A stretch of DNA of 64,000 nt from Polaribacter dokdonensis (GTDB taxonomy: Bacteria > Bacteroidota > Bacteroidia > Flavobacteriales > Flavobacteriaceae). Location of the stretch: the NCBI RefSeq assembly GCF_024362345.1, contig NZ_CP101505.1, forward strand, positions 2,811,501 to 2,875,500. Reading direction: 5' to 3'. Shown one piece after another: positions 53,301-60,950 of this stretch. The notes under the pieces are model-generated. The model made no database searches. It saw only the letters and a list, made by a program, of their open reading frames with translations, and was not told where the DNA came from. The position numbers and the translations under genes are program-made. Position 1 is the stretch's first letter, and the number at the start of each line of letters is the position of its first letter.

Positions 53301-56300
53301 TCAGAAATGGTTCCTCTGATTATATAATCATAATCATCTCTATTTTCTACAATTTTAGCTTTAGCCTCTGCTCTTAAATTTCTTAAGTATTGCTGATTTA
53401 AATAGTTGTTTTCTGATATGTTAAAACCAAACCAATTGTAATATGTTGCACCAATTTTTGGATAGGCATAATATTGATAGGGCTTATTTATTATAGAAAA
53501 CTCTACGTTATCAAAACTGTTGGATGAACTTCTTCTATAACTGTAATATTTATTTTTAGGTGTTGTTGGATTAAACTGCCAATTATGTGCTTTAAACTCA
53601 TCTAAAGAAGCATCATACATGGAGGCTAACACTTCTGCAGCCACAGCATCGTTTAAATCATTTTTTAATGTAAAACTCCAAGTTTCTTCTTGACCTGGTT
53701 GTAATTTATCTCTAAAGACATTTGTAGCAAAACTGATGTCATTACTTTTTTCTGTAACGTTAATAGATAGATTACCGCTTTTAAAATGATTAAAATTCAC
53801 ATAATGCCATTTTATGGCAAAACCACTTAAATCATTTTTAGCAACAGGAATTTTGATAGTTTTAGTTTCGTTGTTTAATTTAATTAATTGGGTACTTATT
53901 ATTTTTTGATTTTTTTCTACCTGAAGCACTACCGTTAAATTTTTAGAGGCAGAACCTACTTCAACTAAAACATCATCACCAATGGCATACAAAATTTTAT
54001 CAGTATTTATTGTAAATAATTTTTGGTCTGCAACCTTATTTTCAGTTTTAGAGAATACTGTAATTCGTTGTTCATCTTTAATTTGTTGACCAAATTTATC
54101 TTTGCTTTCTAATACAATTATATATTTACCAGAAAGCCATTTGTTAATGTTATTAAGCTGAATTTCTTTCGATTTTTCAGTGTCAAATTTAGTTGAGAAT
54201 ACAAGTTTTTCTTTAGTCCAGTTCTTTTCATCGCTTTCATTATTGGTATAAGGATCATGAGGAAATAAATTTCTAAATTCTCTTTCAGAAATTTGTTGAA
54301 AATCTGGAGCAGCCCAAGGTCTAGGTCTTAAAGCTGTTTTGGGCGCAGTTAATTTATAGATTTTAATAGATCCTTTTGCAGCTACAAACTCATCATTTAA
54401 ATTTTTGGTATCAATAGTAATGCTTGCAGGGTTGTTTTTATCAATTCGATTTGGTGCGTTTATTTTAGCTACCAAACTATGATATCCAACTTTAACAATT
54501 TGAGTTGCGCTTCTGGTTTCTCCATTAACATCTGTTACATCTGCAGTAATCTCATAACTAAAAATTGGCAAACTTTCTTTATCTGTTTTAGCATCAGGAA
54601 TTGCTTTAAAAACAATGGTAAACTCACCCTTTTCATTTGTTGTTGTTTCTCCATTAGTAATTTCTTGAGAATCAGAGCTTGGTCTAGGTCTGTACCAATA
54701 ATACCAACTTGGGTATTGTACCATTCTTTTTACGCGATAAACTACAGTTGCATCTGTAATAGTTGCACCAGAAAAAGCCTTAGAATGCCCAGTTGCTGAA
54801 ACTGAATCATTTACTTTAAAGGTTTCTTTAATAGGGTTAAAAGTTGTTTCGAATTTTGGTCTTTTATACTCTTCTACTGAAATTTTTTTGAAGGTTGGGT
54901 ACTCAAAGTAAAAATCTTCATTATCATAAAACTTGCTATCATACTCATAACTTTCATCTATTTCTATGCTGTATTCACCAGTTAACCCATTATCAGGCAA
55001 GGTAAATTCGCCAGCAACAGAGCCATATTCATTTAATTTTAAATTCAATTGTTTTACCAACTGACCATTTACATCTTTTAAAGAAATCTCTACATATTCA
55101 TTGGTCAATAGTTCAGATTCTTCATCTTTCTTTTTAATCAAAATTGCTTTAAAATAAACTTTTTGTCCTGGTCTGTAGATGCTTCTATCTGTAAAAATAA
55201 ATGGCTTAATTCTTATATCTTCCTTTTCAGAAGAATTCAATTTTCTTGATTTCTCGTAAATGGTATTCGCTGCTAATAAAAGCGTATCGTTTTTAGTGGT
55301 AACTTTAAAGTCTACATTGCTGTAGTAGTTACGACTGTTGTATGAGGCAAAACCTTTTCTGTCTGTTTTTAATGTTTTAGATATAGAAGCACCTCTATAT
55401 CTATATTTATTGGTTAAACTAATTTCAGCCTTTTTTATTGGTTCTCCAGAAACACGATCTACAACTTGAAAGTTATTTGTGCCATTAAAAGAATTCTTCA
55501 CCAAAGTCAAATTCGTAGCCTGTATGGTTGCTGTTCCATAAATGCTTTTAATACTTGGATTTTGTTCTTCTGATGCTATGATTAAATACATTCCGTTTTT
55601 AAAATCAGGAACAATGATCTCTGTGCTATGCTGTAAATAGTCCTTGTCATCTCTTAAAGTTTTTTGCCAAGAGGTTACTTCACTTAAAACATTGATTAAC
55701 TTTAGTCTGGCCTTTAAATTATGTGTCTTGTTAAAAACTCGCAACTGATTATTATTTATTCGATACGCTTTAAAATAAAGTTTGGGCACGTTTTTATAAG
55801 TTACTAATAGTCGAGATTTTTGCTGGACAGGTATAAACTCTTCAGCAGTTATAGAGAGTGTTTTAGCTAGAATATTTTTTTGAAGAATTTTACATTTTTG
55901 TGCTCCTAGACTTTCTGGAAACTTTTTAAGAATTTCATTACAAATGGTTAGAGCTTCTTGCTTTTTGGACTGTTTGTTTAAAATTTCTGCTATTTTAAAC
56001 GCATATAATCCACTAGCTTTAGATTTATTTAATTCCTTTTTAGAAATTTCTAAAGTTTGATATAAATGCTTTTCTTTATTATTAAATGCAGAGTTGGCAT
56101 TTACGAATTCTAACCTCTTAATGTCAATATAAGCTAAAGCGTCAAAGTTCTCTGCTGTTGCATGAAAGTTGATGCTTTTTTGATATATTTTTAAGGCATT
56201 CAATTCTAAAGAAAGCGAATCTTTTGCATCAATAGTAAGATCTTGAAACTTCTTATAATCGCTTATATATTTGGCATCATTAATTATAAATTTATAACTA

Positions 56301-56929
56301 GGTTTTGTAATGCTAGTTTCATTACTCTTATAAAAATTTAAAGCGTTATTAGCTAAAAAGTCGAATAGGGTAGGTGTGTATTTTTTGGCATCTTTGTCTA
56401 AAATTAAAATATCTTGAAACAAGCTGATATCTATTCCTTGTAAAATTTCATCTTCTTCTAAAGAGGCTTTAAAATAAACATGAATTTCTTTAAATAATGT
56501 GTTTAAATCCCATGTTCTAAAATCATCAACGTTTACCTTAGCTTCTGTTTCTGTTCTTTTGTAAAACTGATATCTATGTTGATTAAAATATTGCCAATAC
56601 AAGTTGGCTAAAACATTTTCTAATATGTTTTTTGTTGGGTAAGTTGCCCTATCAATCTGATTTTTAAGTTCTAGAATTACCTTTAATTGAGCATCTTCTT
56701 CTAAAATTAAAGCAAACTTACTTTTGTAAAATAACGATTTAACCAACTGAGGAGATTCCTGCTCTGCATTGGCTTTACTATAAATTGTTTCAACTACTTC
56801 TAAAGCAGATTTTGGAAGTCCATCAATTTCAAATTCTTCTACTTTTTTCCAAAGTTCTTTATAATTGGTTTGTGCATTTGTAATTGTAGAAAATACTACA
56901 AAAAGTAAAATACTTATTTTTTTAATCAT
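50327..56929 (-). CDS. Alpha-2-macroglobulin-family protein with inserted SusC-type plug
   Basis: This giant protein (2200 residues from ATG 56929) has a signal peptide, an N-terminal TPR-like region, MG/beta-sandwich domains (IFTDRSIYRPGQKVYFKA), and the alpha-2-macroglobulin bait and thioester core. The thioester motif CAEQ has its Cys at about residue 1639 (YPYECAEQTFSRYYA), with an alpha-alpha toroid after it. Between the sandwich and core (about 1205-1395) sits a carboxypeptidase-like module plus a SusC/TonB plug (DEIVVVGYGTTTKTA, IRIRGNNS, ATALYGAKGANGVVIITT). Bacterial A2Ms trap proteases in the periplasm; the plug insertion suggests contact with a TonB system. An upstream ATG (56974) adds 15 unlikely residues. 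Confidence 0.9.
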   Translation of the reverse strand: MIKKISILLFVVFSTITNAQTNYKELWKKVEEFEIDGLPKSALEVVETIYSKANAEQESPQLVKSLFYKSKFALILEEDAQLKVILELKNQIDRATYPTKNILENVLANLYWQYFNQHRYQFYKRTETEAKVNVDDFRTWDLNTLFKEIHVYFKASLEEDEILQGIDISLFQDILILDKDAKKYTPTLFDFLANNALNFYKSNETSITKPSYKFIINDAKYISDYKKFQDLTIDAKDSLSLELNALKIYQKSINFHATAENFDALAYIDIKRLEFVNANSAFNNKEKHLYQTLEISKKELNKSKASGLYAFKIAEILNKQSKKQEALTICNEILKKFPESLGAQKCKILQKNILAKTLSITAEEFIPVQQKSRLLVTYKNVPKLYFKAYRINNNQLRVFNKTHNLKARLKLINVLSEVTSWQKTLRDDKDYLQHSTEIIVPDFKNGMYLIIASEEQNPSIKSIYGTATIQATNLTLVKNSFNGTNNFQVVDRVSGEPIKKAEISLTNKYRYRGASISKTLKTDRKGFASYNSRNYYSNVDFKVTTKNDTLLLAANTIYEKSRKLNSSEKEDIRIKPFIFTDRSIYRPGQKVYFKAILIKKKDEESELLTNEYVEISLKDVNGQLVKQLNLKLNEYGSVAGEFTLPDNGLTGEYSIEIDESYEYDSKFYDNEDFYFEYPTFKKISVEEYKRPKFETTFNPIKETFKVNDSVSATGHSKAFSGATITDATVVYRVKRMVQYPSWYYWYRPRPSSDSQEITNGETTTNEKGEFTIVFKAIPDAKTDKESLPIFSYEITADVTDVNGETRSATQIVKVGYHSLVAKINAPNRIDKNNPASITIDTKNLNDEFVAAKGSIKIYKLTAPKTALRPRPWAAPDFQQISEREFRNLFPHDPYTNNESDEKNWTKEKLVFSTKFDTEKSKEIQLNNINKWLSGKYIIVLESKDKFGQQIKDEQRITVFSKTENKVADQKLFTINTDKILYAIGDDVLVEVGSASKNLTVVLQVEKNQKIISTQLIKLNNETKTIKIPVAKNDLSGFAIKWHYVNFNHFKSGNLSINVTEKSNDISFATNVFRDKLQPGQEETWSFTLKNDLNDAVAAEVLASMYDASLDEFKAHNWQFNPTTPKNKYYSYRRSSSNSFDNVEFSIINKPYQYYAYPKIGATYYNWFGFNISENNYLNQQYLRNLRAEAKAKIVENRDDYDYIIRGTISDESGVLPGVSIRVLGTTYGTETDFDGNYTLKVKKGEEIKISYLGYKIVSKTITDNSNFNISLEEDANSLDEIVVVGYGTTTKTAMVGSASRNASMRKALQGEVAGVTIVNDSGQPGASSAIRIRGNNSVTGNVNPLYIIDGKPVTAFNLDPSQVVSMNVLKNAEATALYGAKGANGVVIITTKTGQAQLDKELSQVQTRKNFKETAFFYPQLQTDKEGKVSFTFTIPEALTRWKLQLLAHSKSLKSTVKTLQTITQKELMVVPNVPRFLREKDTINISAKITNLTNNQLNGFAKLMLTDAISGKEIDTELQNLNANKSFTVNKDGNTSVSWSLAIPKNIAAVQYKIVAKAGDFSDGEQNVLPVLTNRMLVTETLPMYVKSNQEKTFTLDKLKNYSSSSLENHKLTLEITSNPAWYALQALPYLMEYPYECAEQTFSRYYANTIADFVANANPKIQEVFNAWKTADALISNLEKNEELKSIIIQETPWLRDAQSENEQKKRIALLFDLNKMQNEQQKSIQKLKDMQFSSGGFSWFKGARYESNFITQYIATGFGHLKKLGVSKFDDATSKMMSKAVNYLDIEIYKQHQKLLERANIIKAESKTKKEGEKNYKDFLKANHLNYFTIQYLYMRSFYGDIPIAEKNKAIYDYYLNQSQQYWLDYNLYAKGQIALTLFRNDKKATANAILKSLKENSITSDELGMYWKSNTAGYFYYQAPVETQSLLIEVFSEIENDIKTIDNLKIWLLKNKQTNSWKTTKATSEAVYALLLNGSNWLSTTELVDVTIGNQEIDPSKIPEIKVEAGSGYFKKSWNKDEIKQNMAEVTISKKEDGIAWGGLYWQYFEDLDKITSADSPLKLSKKLFLKTNSNTGKKLTEITNNVTVKVGHLITVRIELSSDRDLEFIHLKDMRASGVEPINVISKYKWQDNLGYYESTKDAATNFFFSRLPKGVYVFEYDVRVNNAGNFSNGISTIQSMYAPEFSSHSEGVRLNIEK

Positions 56930-57098
56930 AGCTAATCGATTTAATATTTTAATGATATGTAAATCAGGTATCAAATTACTATAAAAATCTTATGTAAGAA
57001 TTATAACATCTTAAATGTAATAATTATAGTCAGTTTCGTTCTAAAGGTAATTAATATTGCAGAAAGCTTTTGTATTTTTACCCTTTATAATTTTTGAT

Positions 57099-58451
57099 AT
57101 GAATATACATTTTATTGCTATTGGAGGAAGTGCAATGCACAACCTAGCCATTGCATTACACCAAAAAGGATACCAAGTTTCAGGAAGTGATGATACAATT
57201 CACGATCCTTCTAAATCTAGATTAGAAAAATATGGCTTATTACCTACAGAATTTGGCTGGTTTCCTGAAAAAATCTCTCAAGATTTAGATGTAATTATTT
57301 TAGGAATGCATGCAAAAATTGATAACCCAGAATTGCTTAAAGCACAAGAAATGGGTTTAAAAATATATTCATATCCAGAGTTTTTGTACGAGCAATCTAA
57401 AGATAAAACCAGAGTTGTAATTGGTGGTTCTCATGGTAAAACAACCATTACATCTATGATTTTACATGTCTTAATTTATCATGATAGAGAAGTAGATTAT
57501 ATGGTAGGTGCACAGTTAGAAGGTTTTGAAACTATGGTGCATTTAACAGAAGAAAACGATTTTATTGTTTTGGAGGGTGATGAATATTTGAGCTCTCCCA
57601 TAGATATGCGTCCTAAATTTCACTTATACAAGCCCAATATTGCTTTGCTTAGTGGTATTGCTTGGGATCATATAAATGTTTTTCCAACTTTTGAGAACTA
57701 CAAAGAGCAGTTTAAAATTTTTACAGACTCTATGATTAATGGAGGAAGTATGGTGTATAATTCTGAGGATATAAATGTGGCTGAAATTGTAGAGTCATCA
57801 GAAAATCATATTAAGAAATATCCTTACGAAACACCAAATCATTTTATAGAAAACGGCACTACTTTTTTAGAAACAGAAGAAGGAGATTTGCCATTAGAAA
57901 TTTTTGGGAAACATAACTTGCAAAATTTAGCAGGGGCAAAATGGATTTGTCAACATATGGGGATAGATGAAGACGATTTTTATGAAGCTATTGCAAGTTT
58001 TAGTGGAGCAAGTAAGCGTTTAGAAAGAGTTACAGAAAACTTAGAAACCGTAATTTTTAAAGATTTTGCACACAGCCCAAGTAAAGTGGCTGCAACTACA
58101 AAAGCAGTAAAAGAGCAATATAGCAATAGAACACTTATTGCTTGTTTAGAGTTACATACCTATTCTAGTTTAAATGCTGAATTTTTATCTGAATACAAAG
58201 GTGCTTTAGATGCTGCAGATAAAGCTGTGGTATTTTACTCACCACATGCAGTAGAGATTAAGCAGTTAGATGAGGTATCTAAACAACAAATAGCAGATGC
58301 TTTTCAAAGAGAGGATTTAATTATTTACACAAACCCAACTGAGTTTAAAGCATTCTTGTTTGAGGAAAACTTGGCTAATTCTGCTGTAGTTTTAATGAGT
58401 TCTGGTAATTATGGTGGTTTAGATTTTGAAGAGGTTAAAAACCTAGTTTAA
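57099..58451 (+). CDS. mpl: UDP-N-acetylmuramate:murein-peptide ligase (Mpl-type Mur ligase)
   Basis: The 450-residue Mur ligase starts at ATG 57099 (NIHFIAIGGSAMHNLA); the open frame upstream (57057) lacks family residues. Motifs: VSGSDDTIHDPS, ATP loop GGSHGKTTITSM, DYMVGAQLEGF, GDEYLSSPID, SGIAWDHINVF, GKHNLQNL and KDFAHSPSKV. Mpl re-attaches recycled L-Ala-D-Glu-mDAP tripeptide to UDP-MurNAc. MurC is an alternative, but HNLAIALHQKGYQVSGSD and the DFAHSPSK loop favour Mpl. Confidence 0.87.
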   Translation: MNIHFIAIGGSAMHNLAIALHQKGYQVSGSDDTIHDPSKSRLEKYGLLPTEFGWFPEKISQDLDVIILGMHAKIDNPELLKAQEMGLKIYSYPEFLYEQSKDKTRVVIGGSHGKTTITSMILHVLIYHDREVDYMVGAQLEGFETMVHLTEENDFIVLEGDEYLSSPIDMRPKFHLYKPNIALLSGIAWDHINVFPTFENYKEQFKIFTDSMINGGSMVYNSEDINVAEIVESSENHIKKYPYETPNHFIENGTTFLETEEGDLPLEIFGKHNLQNLAGAKWICQHMGIDEDDFYEAIASFSGASKRLERVTENLETVIFKDFAHSPSKVAATTKAVKEQYSNRTLIACLELHTYSSLNAEFLSEYKGALDAADKAVVFYSPHAVEIKQLDEVSKQQIADAFQREDLIIYTNPTEFKAFLFEENLANSAVVLMSSGNYGGLDFEEVKNLV

Positions 58452-59554
58452 GCTTTTTTTAAACCTAGCTGAATTAATTTTTGTTGCTGCCATTCTTTAT
58501 CAGTTATTCGTTTGTAAAGCCAAGTTCTATGGTCTTTATCTACAATAGATTTATAAAGAATTTTCACTCTAGAATTCACGAATAATTTTTTGTCAGCGGA
58601 TTTTAAATTTTTACGACGTAATTCATCATCCATCATTTGTGCATTAAAAATAGCTAAGTACTCTTCAATGTTTGATGAGGTTTTGTACTCCAAACTTCTA
58701 GGTTTGTTAAATGTGATATAGCAACTTGCTAGAAAACAAGTTAAAGGATTTTTTAAAGTCTCAAATTGATCAAAAGCAATTAGAGCATTCGTTTTTTTAG
58801 ACAATAGAAAAACGTCATAAGCATTTCTAAGTGCAATATTTTTATGGTACAATCCACCATCATTAATTTGTTTGGCTATGATGGATAGTGACAACTGATT
58901 CCTGTAACTCAATACTTGAATCCCATTTATTATTTGAGCATCTTTTTGAATAAGTTCATAATTAAATTCCTTTGCATATTTCTCTAGCAATAGCTCTTTA
59001 TGAATTTCTACAGCAGCAATTTTTCCTTCTTTTTGTAATCGTGGATGATGTTTAAATTGTGGAAAATCATATTCAGTTTGATGAACCTTAGAATAACCAT
59101 CCTCGCTTAAAATTTTTATCACTTTTGGGTAGTCTTCTTTTGAAAATATAAAATCGATATCACCTACCATTCTTTCTCCTATATCTTCATATAGACCTTC
59201 TAGTAAGTTACCAGTTCCTTTTAAGAATATAGGGTGAATATCATACGCTTGAAGTAAGTTGTTTATTTCTGTAGCTTGAGCTATAATTTGCTCATTTCGT
59301 TCCTTATTTAAATTGCTAATGTATTGCATATAATTTACAAGTTCATCAGGTAAATAATGAAGAAAATCAGCCCTTTTTAAGTTGTAATACAAAGCAGGAA
59401 AAACATATTGAGCAGTACTTAATTTCACCACTTCATCCCAATCAACTGTATTTGATTTTAGAATAGTTTCTATTCGATTATTATTTTTAGCTTCATGGTT
59501 TATTGTTAAACATTCAGCTATAAAGAAAAGATTTTCTTTATAATTCATTATCAA
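58448..59554 (-). CDS. Nucleotidyltransferase-family protein (NTP_transf_5-like)
   Basis: The 368-residue product matches the uncharacterised nucleotidyltransferase group (Pfam NTP_transf_5): LKGTGNLLEGLYEDIGERMVGDIDFIFSKEDYPKVIKILSEDGYS, with the acidic metal pair DIDF, followed by the VEIHKELL strand. The same family occurs beside HPr-kinase-like genes in peptide natural-product clusters. It overlaps the PqqD-HprK gene (59538-60674) by 17 bases, so translation is coupled. Its substrate is unknown; nucleotidylation of a peptide or protein is possible. Confidence 0.85.
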   Translation of the reverse strand: MIMNYKENLFFIAECLTINHEAKNNNRIETILKSNTVDWDEVVKLSTAQYVFPALYYNLKRADFLHYLPDELVNYMQYISNLNKERNEQIIAQATEINNLLQAYDIHPIFLKGTGNLLEGLYEDIGERMVGDIDFIFSKEDYPKVIKILSEDGYSKVHQTEYDFPQFKHHPRLQKEGKIAAVEIHKELLLEKYAKEFNYELIQKDAQIINGIQVLSYRNQLSLSIIAKQINDGGLYHKNIALRNAYDVFLLSKKTNALIAFDQFETLKNPLTCFLASCYITFNKPRSLEYKTSSNIEEYLAIFNAQMMDDELRRKNLKSADKKLFVNSRVKILYKSIVDKDHRTWLYKRITDKEWQQQKLIQLGLKKA

Positions 59555-60674
59555 AAAGTTGATGTACAGTATTTATCATTTTTTCATTATTTGAATATCT
59601 TAGTTGATAACAATTCAGATTTTCAAACCAGTTTAAAAATTGCTCTGCATTTTCTTTTTCTGGAGATAACCAAGAATCTGGGACTAATTGTTGAAATGCC
59701 TCTAACTTAGAAATTCTATTAAACTCTAACTCACTATTTTTTTCATATTTAATAAAAATCAAATCTCTACAAGGCAAGTGGCTTTTATAATTGTCGTTAT
59801 TTGGTTTTAAATAACGAACCACTTTGTTTAAACGCTCAAAATTATATTCAGCACTTGTAGCTAACTCAGGATAAATTGGTAATAAAGTTTCTAAACTATT
59901 TTTTTTAATTGAAATAGCAGCTGGAAAACTAAATACTTGAATTTCATTAGCAGAAATTGGCACAAAATCATCTGCCAAACAAGTAAAACCATTGGCTTGC
60001 AATAAGGCTAAAGATGTACTTTTACCATTGCCTGAATCTCCTAAAAATAAAACCGACTTTTCACCATTGCTAATAGCAGAAGCATGAAAAACGCCTAACC
60101 ATTCTTTTTCTTCCTTTTTGTGAATTTTCTGAATGATTTCCATAGAAAATTTACCCTGAAAGAAGTGAATTTCTCTACTGCTCCAAGCACCTACAAACTC
60201 ATTGTCTAAATACAAAAAGATGTAATTACTATCTATAAAAATCTCATAGTAAAAGTGTATTTTTTTAGTTTCTGAGATTTCTAAATGCGCAAACTTAGGG
60301 TGTATGTAAGAAAGCTCTAAATCATTTAAATAAGAAACCTGAAAAATAACATCGTTTATTTGGTAATATTTGGTGTATGTATAGGTTTTAGGTTTCTTAA
60401 TATCTCTATAATCATTAATTAATTCAGGGCGAATTTTTGTTAATGATTTATTGATTTGATTTTCTAAATCGATAATAAAGTCGATACTTTTTTCTAAAGG
60501 AACGCTTAATTTTTTTGATACAGCTTCTGCAATTACTTTAATAGGAATTCCTTTGTGTATTCTTTTTAAAATATCAGCAGTAGTATTTTCAAAAATGACA
60601 TATTCGTTACTATTTTTAAACCAAGTTATTGTTTTGTCTTCAATAACTTTATAAAGCAATTCATTTTTTTTCAT
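59538..60674 (-). CDS. PqqD-domain protein fused to an HPr-kinase-like domain
   Basis: The 378-residue protein has an N-terminal PqqD-like winged helix (about 1-95: SNEYVIFENTTADILKRIHKGIPIKVIAEAVSKKLSV). A beta region follows, then an HprK/P-like kinase domain with P-loop GDSGNGKST at about residues 212-220, FTCLADDFVPI and FPAAISIKK. PqqD domains bind leader peptides in RiPP biosynthesis, and HprK-like kinases phosphorylate peptides in some lasso-peptide clusters. No lasso cyclase is nearby. The gene follows a small peptide gene (60758-60925) and is followed by a nucleotidyltransferase. Confidence 0.83.
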   Translation of the reverse strand: MKKNELLYKVIEDKTITWFKNSNEYVIFENTTADILKRIHKGIPIKVIAEAVSKKLSVPLEKSIDFIIDLENQINKSLTKIRPELINDYRDIKKPKTYTYTKYYQINDVIFQVSYLNDLELSYIHPKFAHLEISETKKIHFYYEIFIDSNYIFLYLDNEFVGAWSSREIHFFQGKFSMEIIQKIHKKEEKEWLGVFHASAISNGEKSVLFLGDSGNGKSTSLALLQANGFTCLADDFVPISANEIQVFSFPAAISIKKNSLETLLPIYPELATSAEYNFERLNKVVRYLKPNNDNYKSHLPCRDLIFIKYEKNSELEFNRISKLEAFQQLVPDSWLSPEKENAEQFLNWFENLNCYQLRYSNNEKMINTVHQLFDNEL

Positions 60675-60710
60675 TGAACTAAATGTAGAAAATAATATTA
60701 ACTATAACTA

Positions 60711-60740
60711 AAAAACGCCTCAATTACTGAGGCGTTTTTT
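60711..60740 (-). terminator. Hairpin between the small peptide and the kinase gene
   Basis: A 12-bp perfect stem (60711-60722 with 60728-60739), loop ATTAC, ends in a minus-strand T run. It lies 18 bases after the peptide stop and 37 bases before the kinase ATG. Partial termination here would give high peptide and low enzyme levels. Confidence 0.85.
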
Positions 60741-60757
60741 TATTTTGTAAGGTTCAT

Positions 60758-60925
60758 TTAAAAACCAGTTCCTGGAGCTTCAGGACTTTGTGCCTGTGCT
60801 TTTTTAGGGTTTAATATCATATAGGTTCCTAATGCAGTTAAAGCTGCATATTTTCCGTAATTACCAATTTTTTTTATCGCTTCTTTACGAGTAATGTCTT
60901 CTTGTTTCTTGTTGTTGTTTTCCAT
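60758..60925 (-). CDS. Candidate 55-residue precursor or secreted peptide
   Basis: The ORF (ATG 60925, TAA 60758-60760) encodes a basic start, a TRKEAIKKIG motif and a hydrophobic helix (YAALTALGTYMILNP). It then has KKAQAQ with an AxA signal-peptidase-like site, and a C-terminal QSPEAPGTGF. Cleavage after AQA would release a ten-residue peptide. Its position after a T9SS-protein gene (25-base gap) and before a PqqD-HprK-like kinase and a nucleotidyltransferase suggests that it is the substrate of those enzymes. The RK motif might alternatively be a weak Tat signal. It was found by reading; expression is unproven. Confidence 0.7.
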   Translation of the reverse strand: MENNNKKQEDITRKEAIKKIGNYGKYAALTALGTYMILNPKKAQAQSPEAPGTGF

Positions 60926-60950
60926 CTTCTTTATCTTTTTATCTCGTAAA

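Noticed and set aside
54479..54799. Small ORF antisense to the macroglobulin gene
   Set aside because: It is a shadow frame with no family motif or start context, fully inside a conserved gene.
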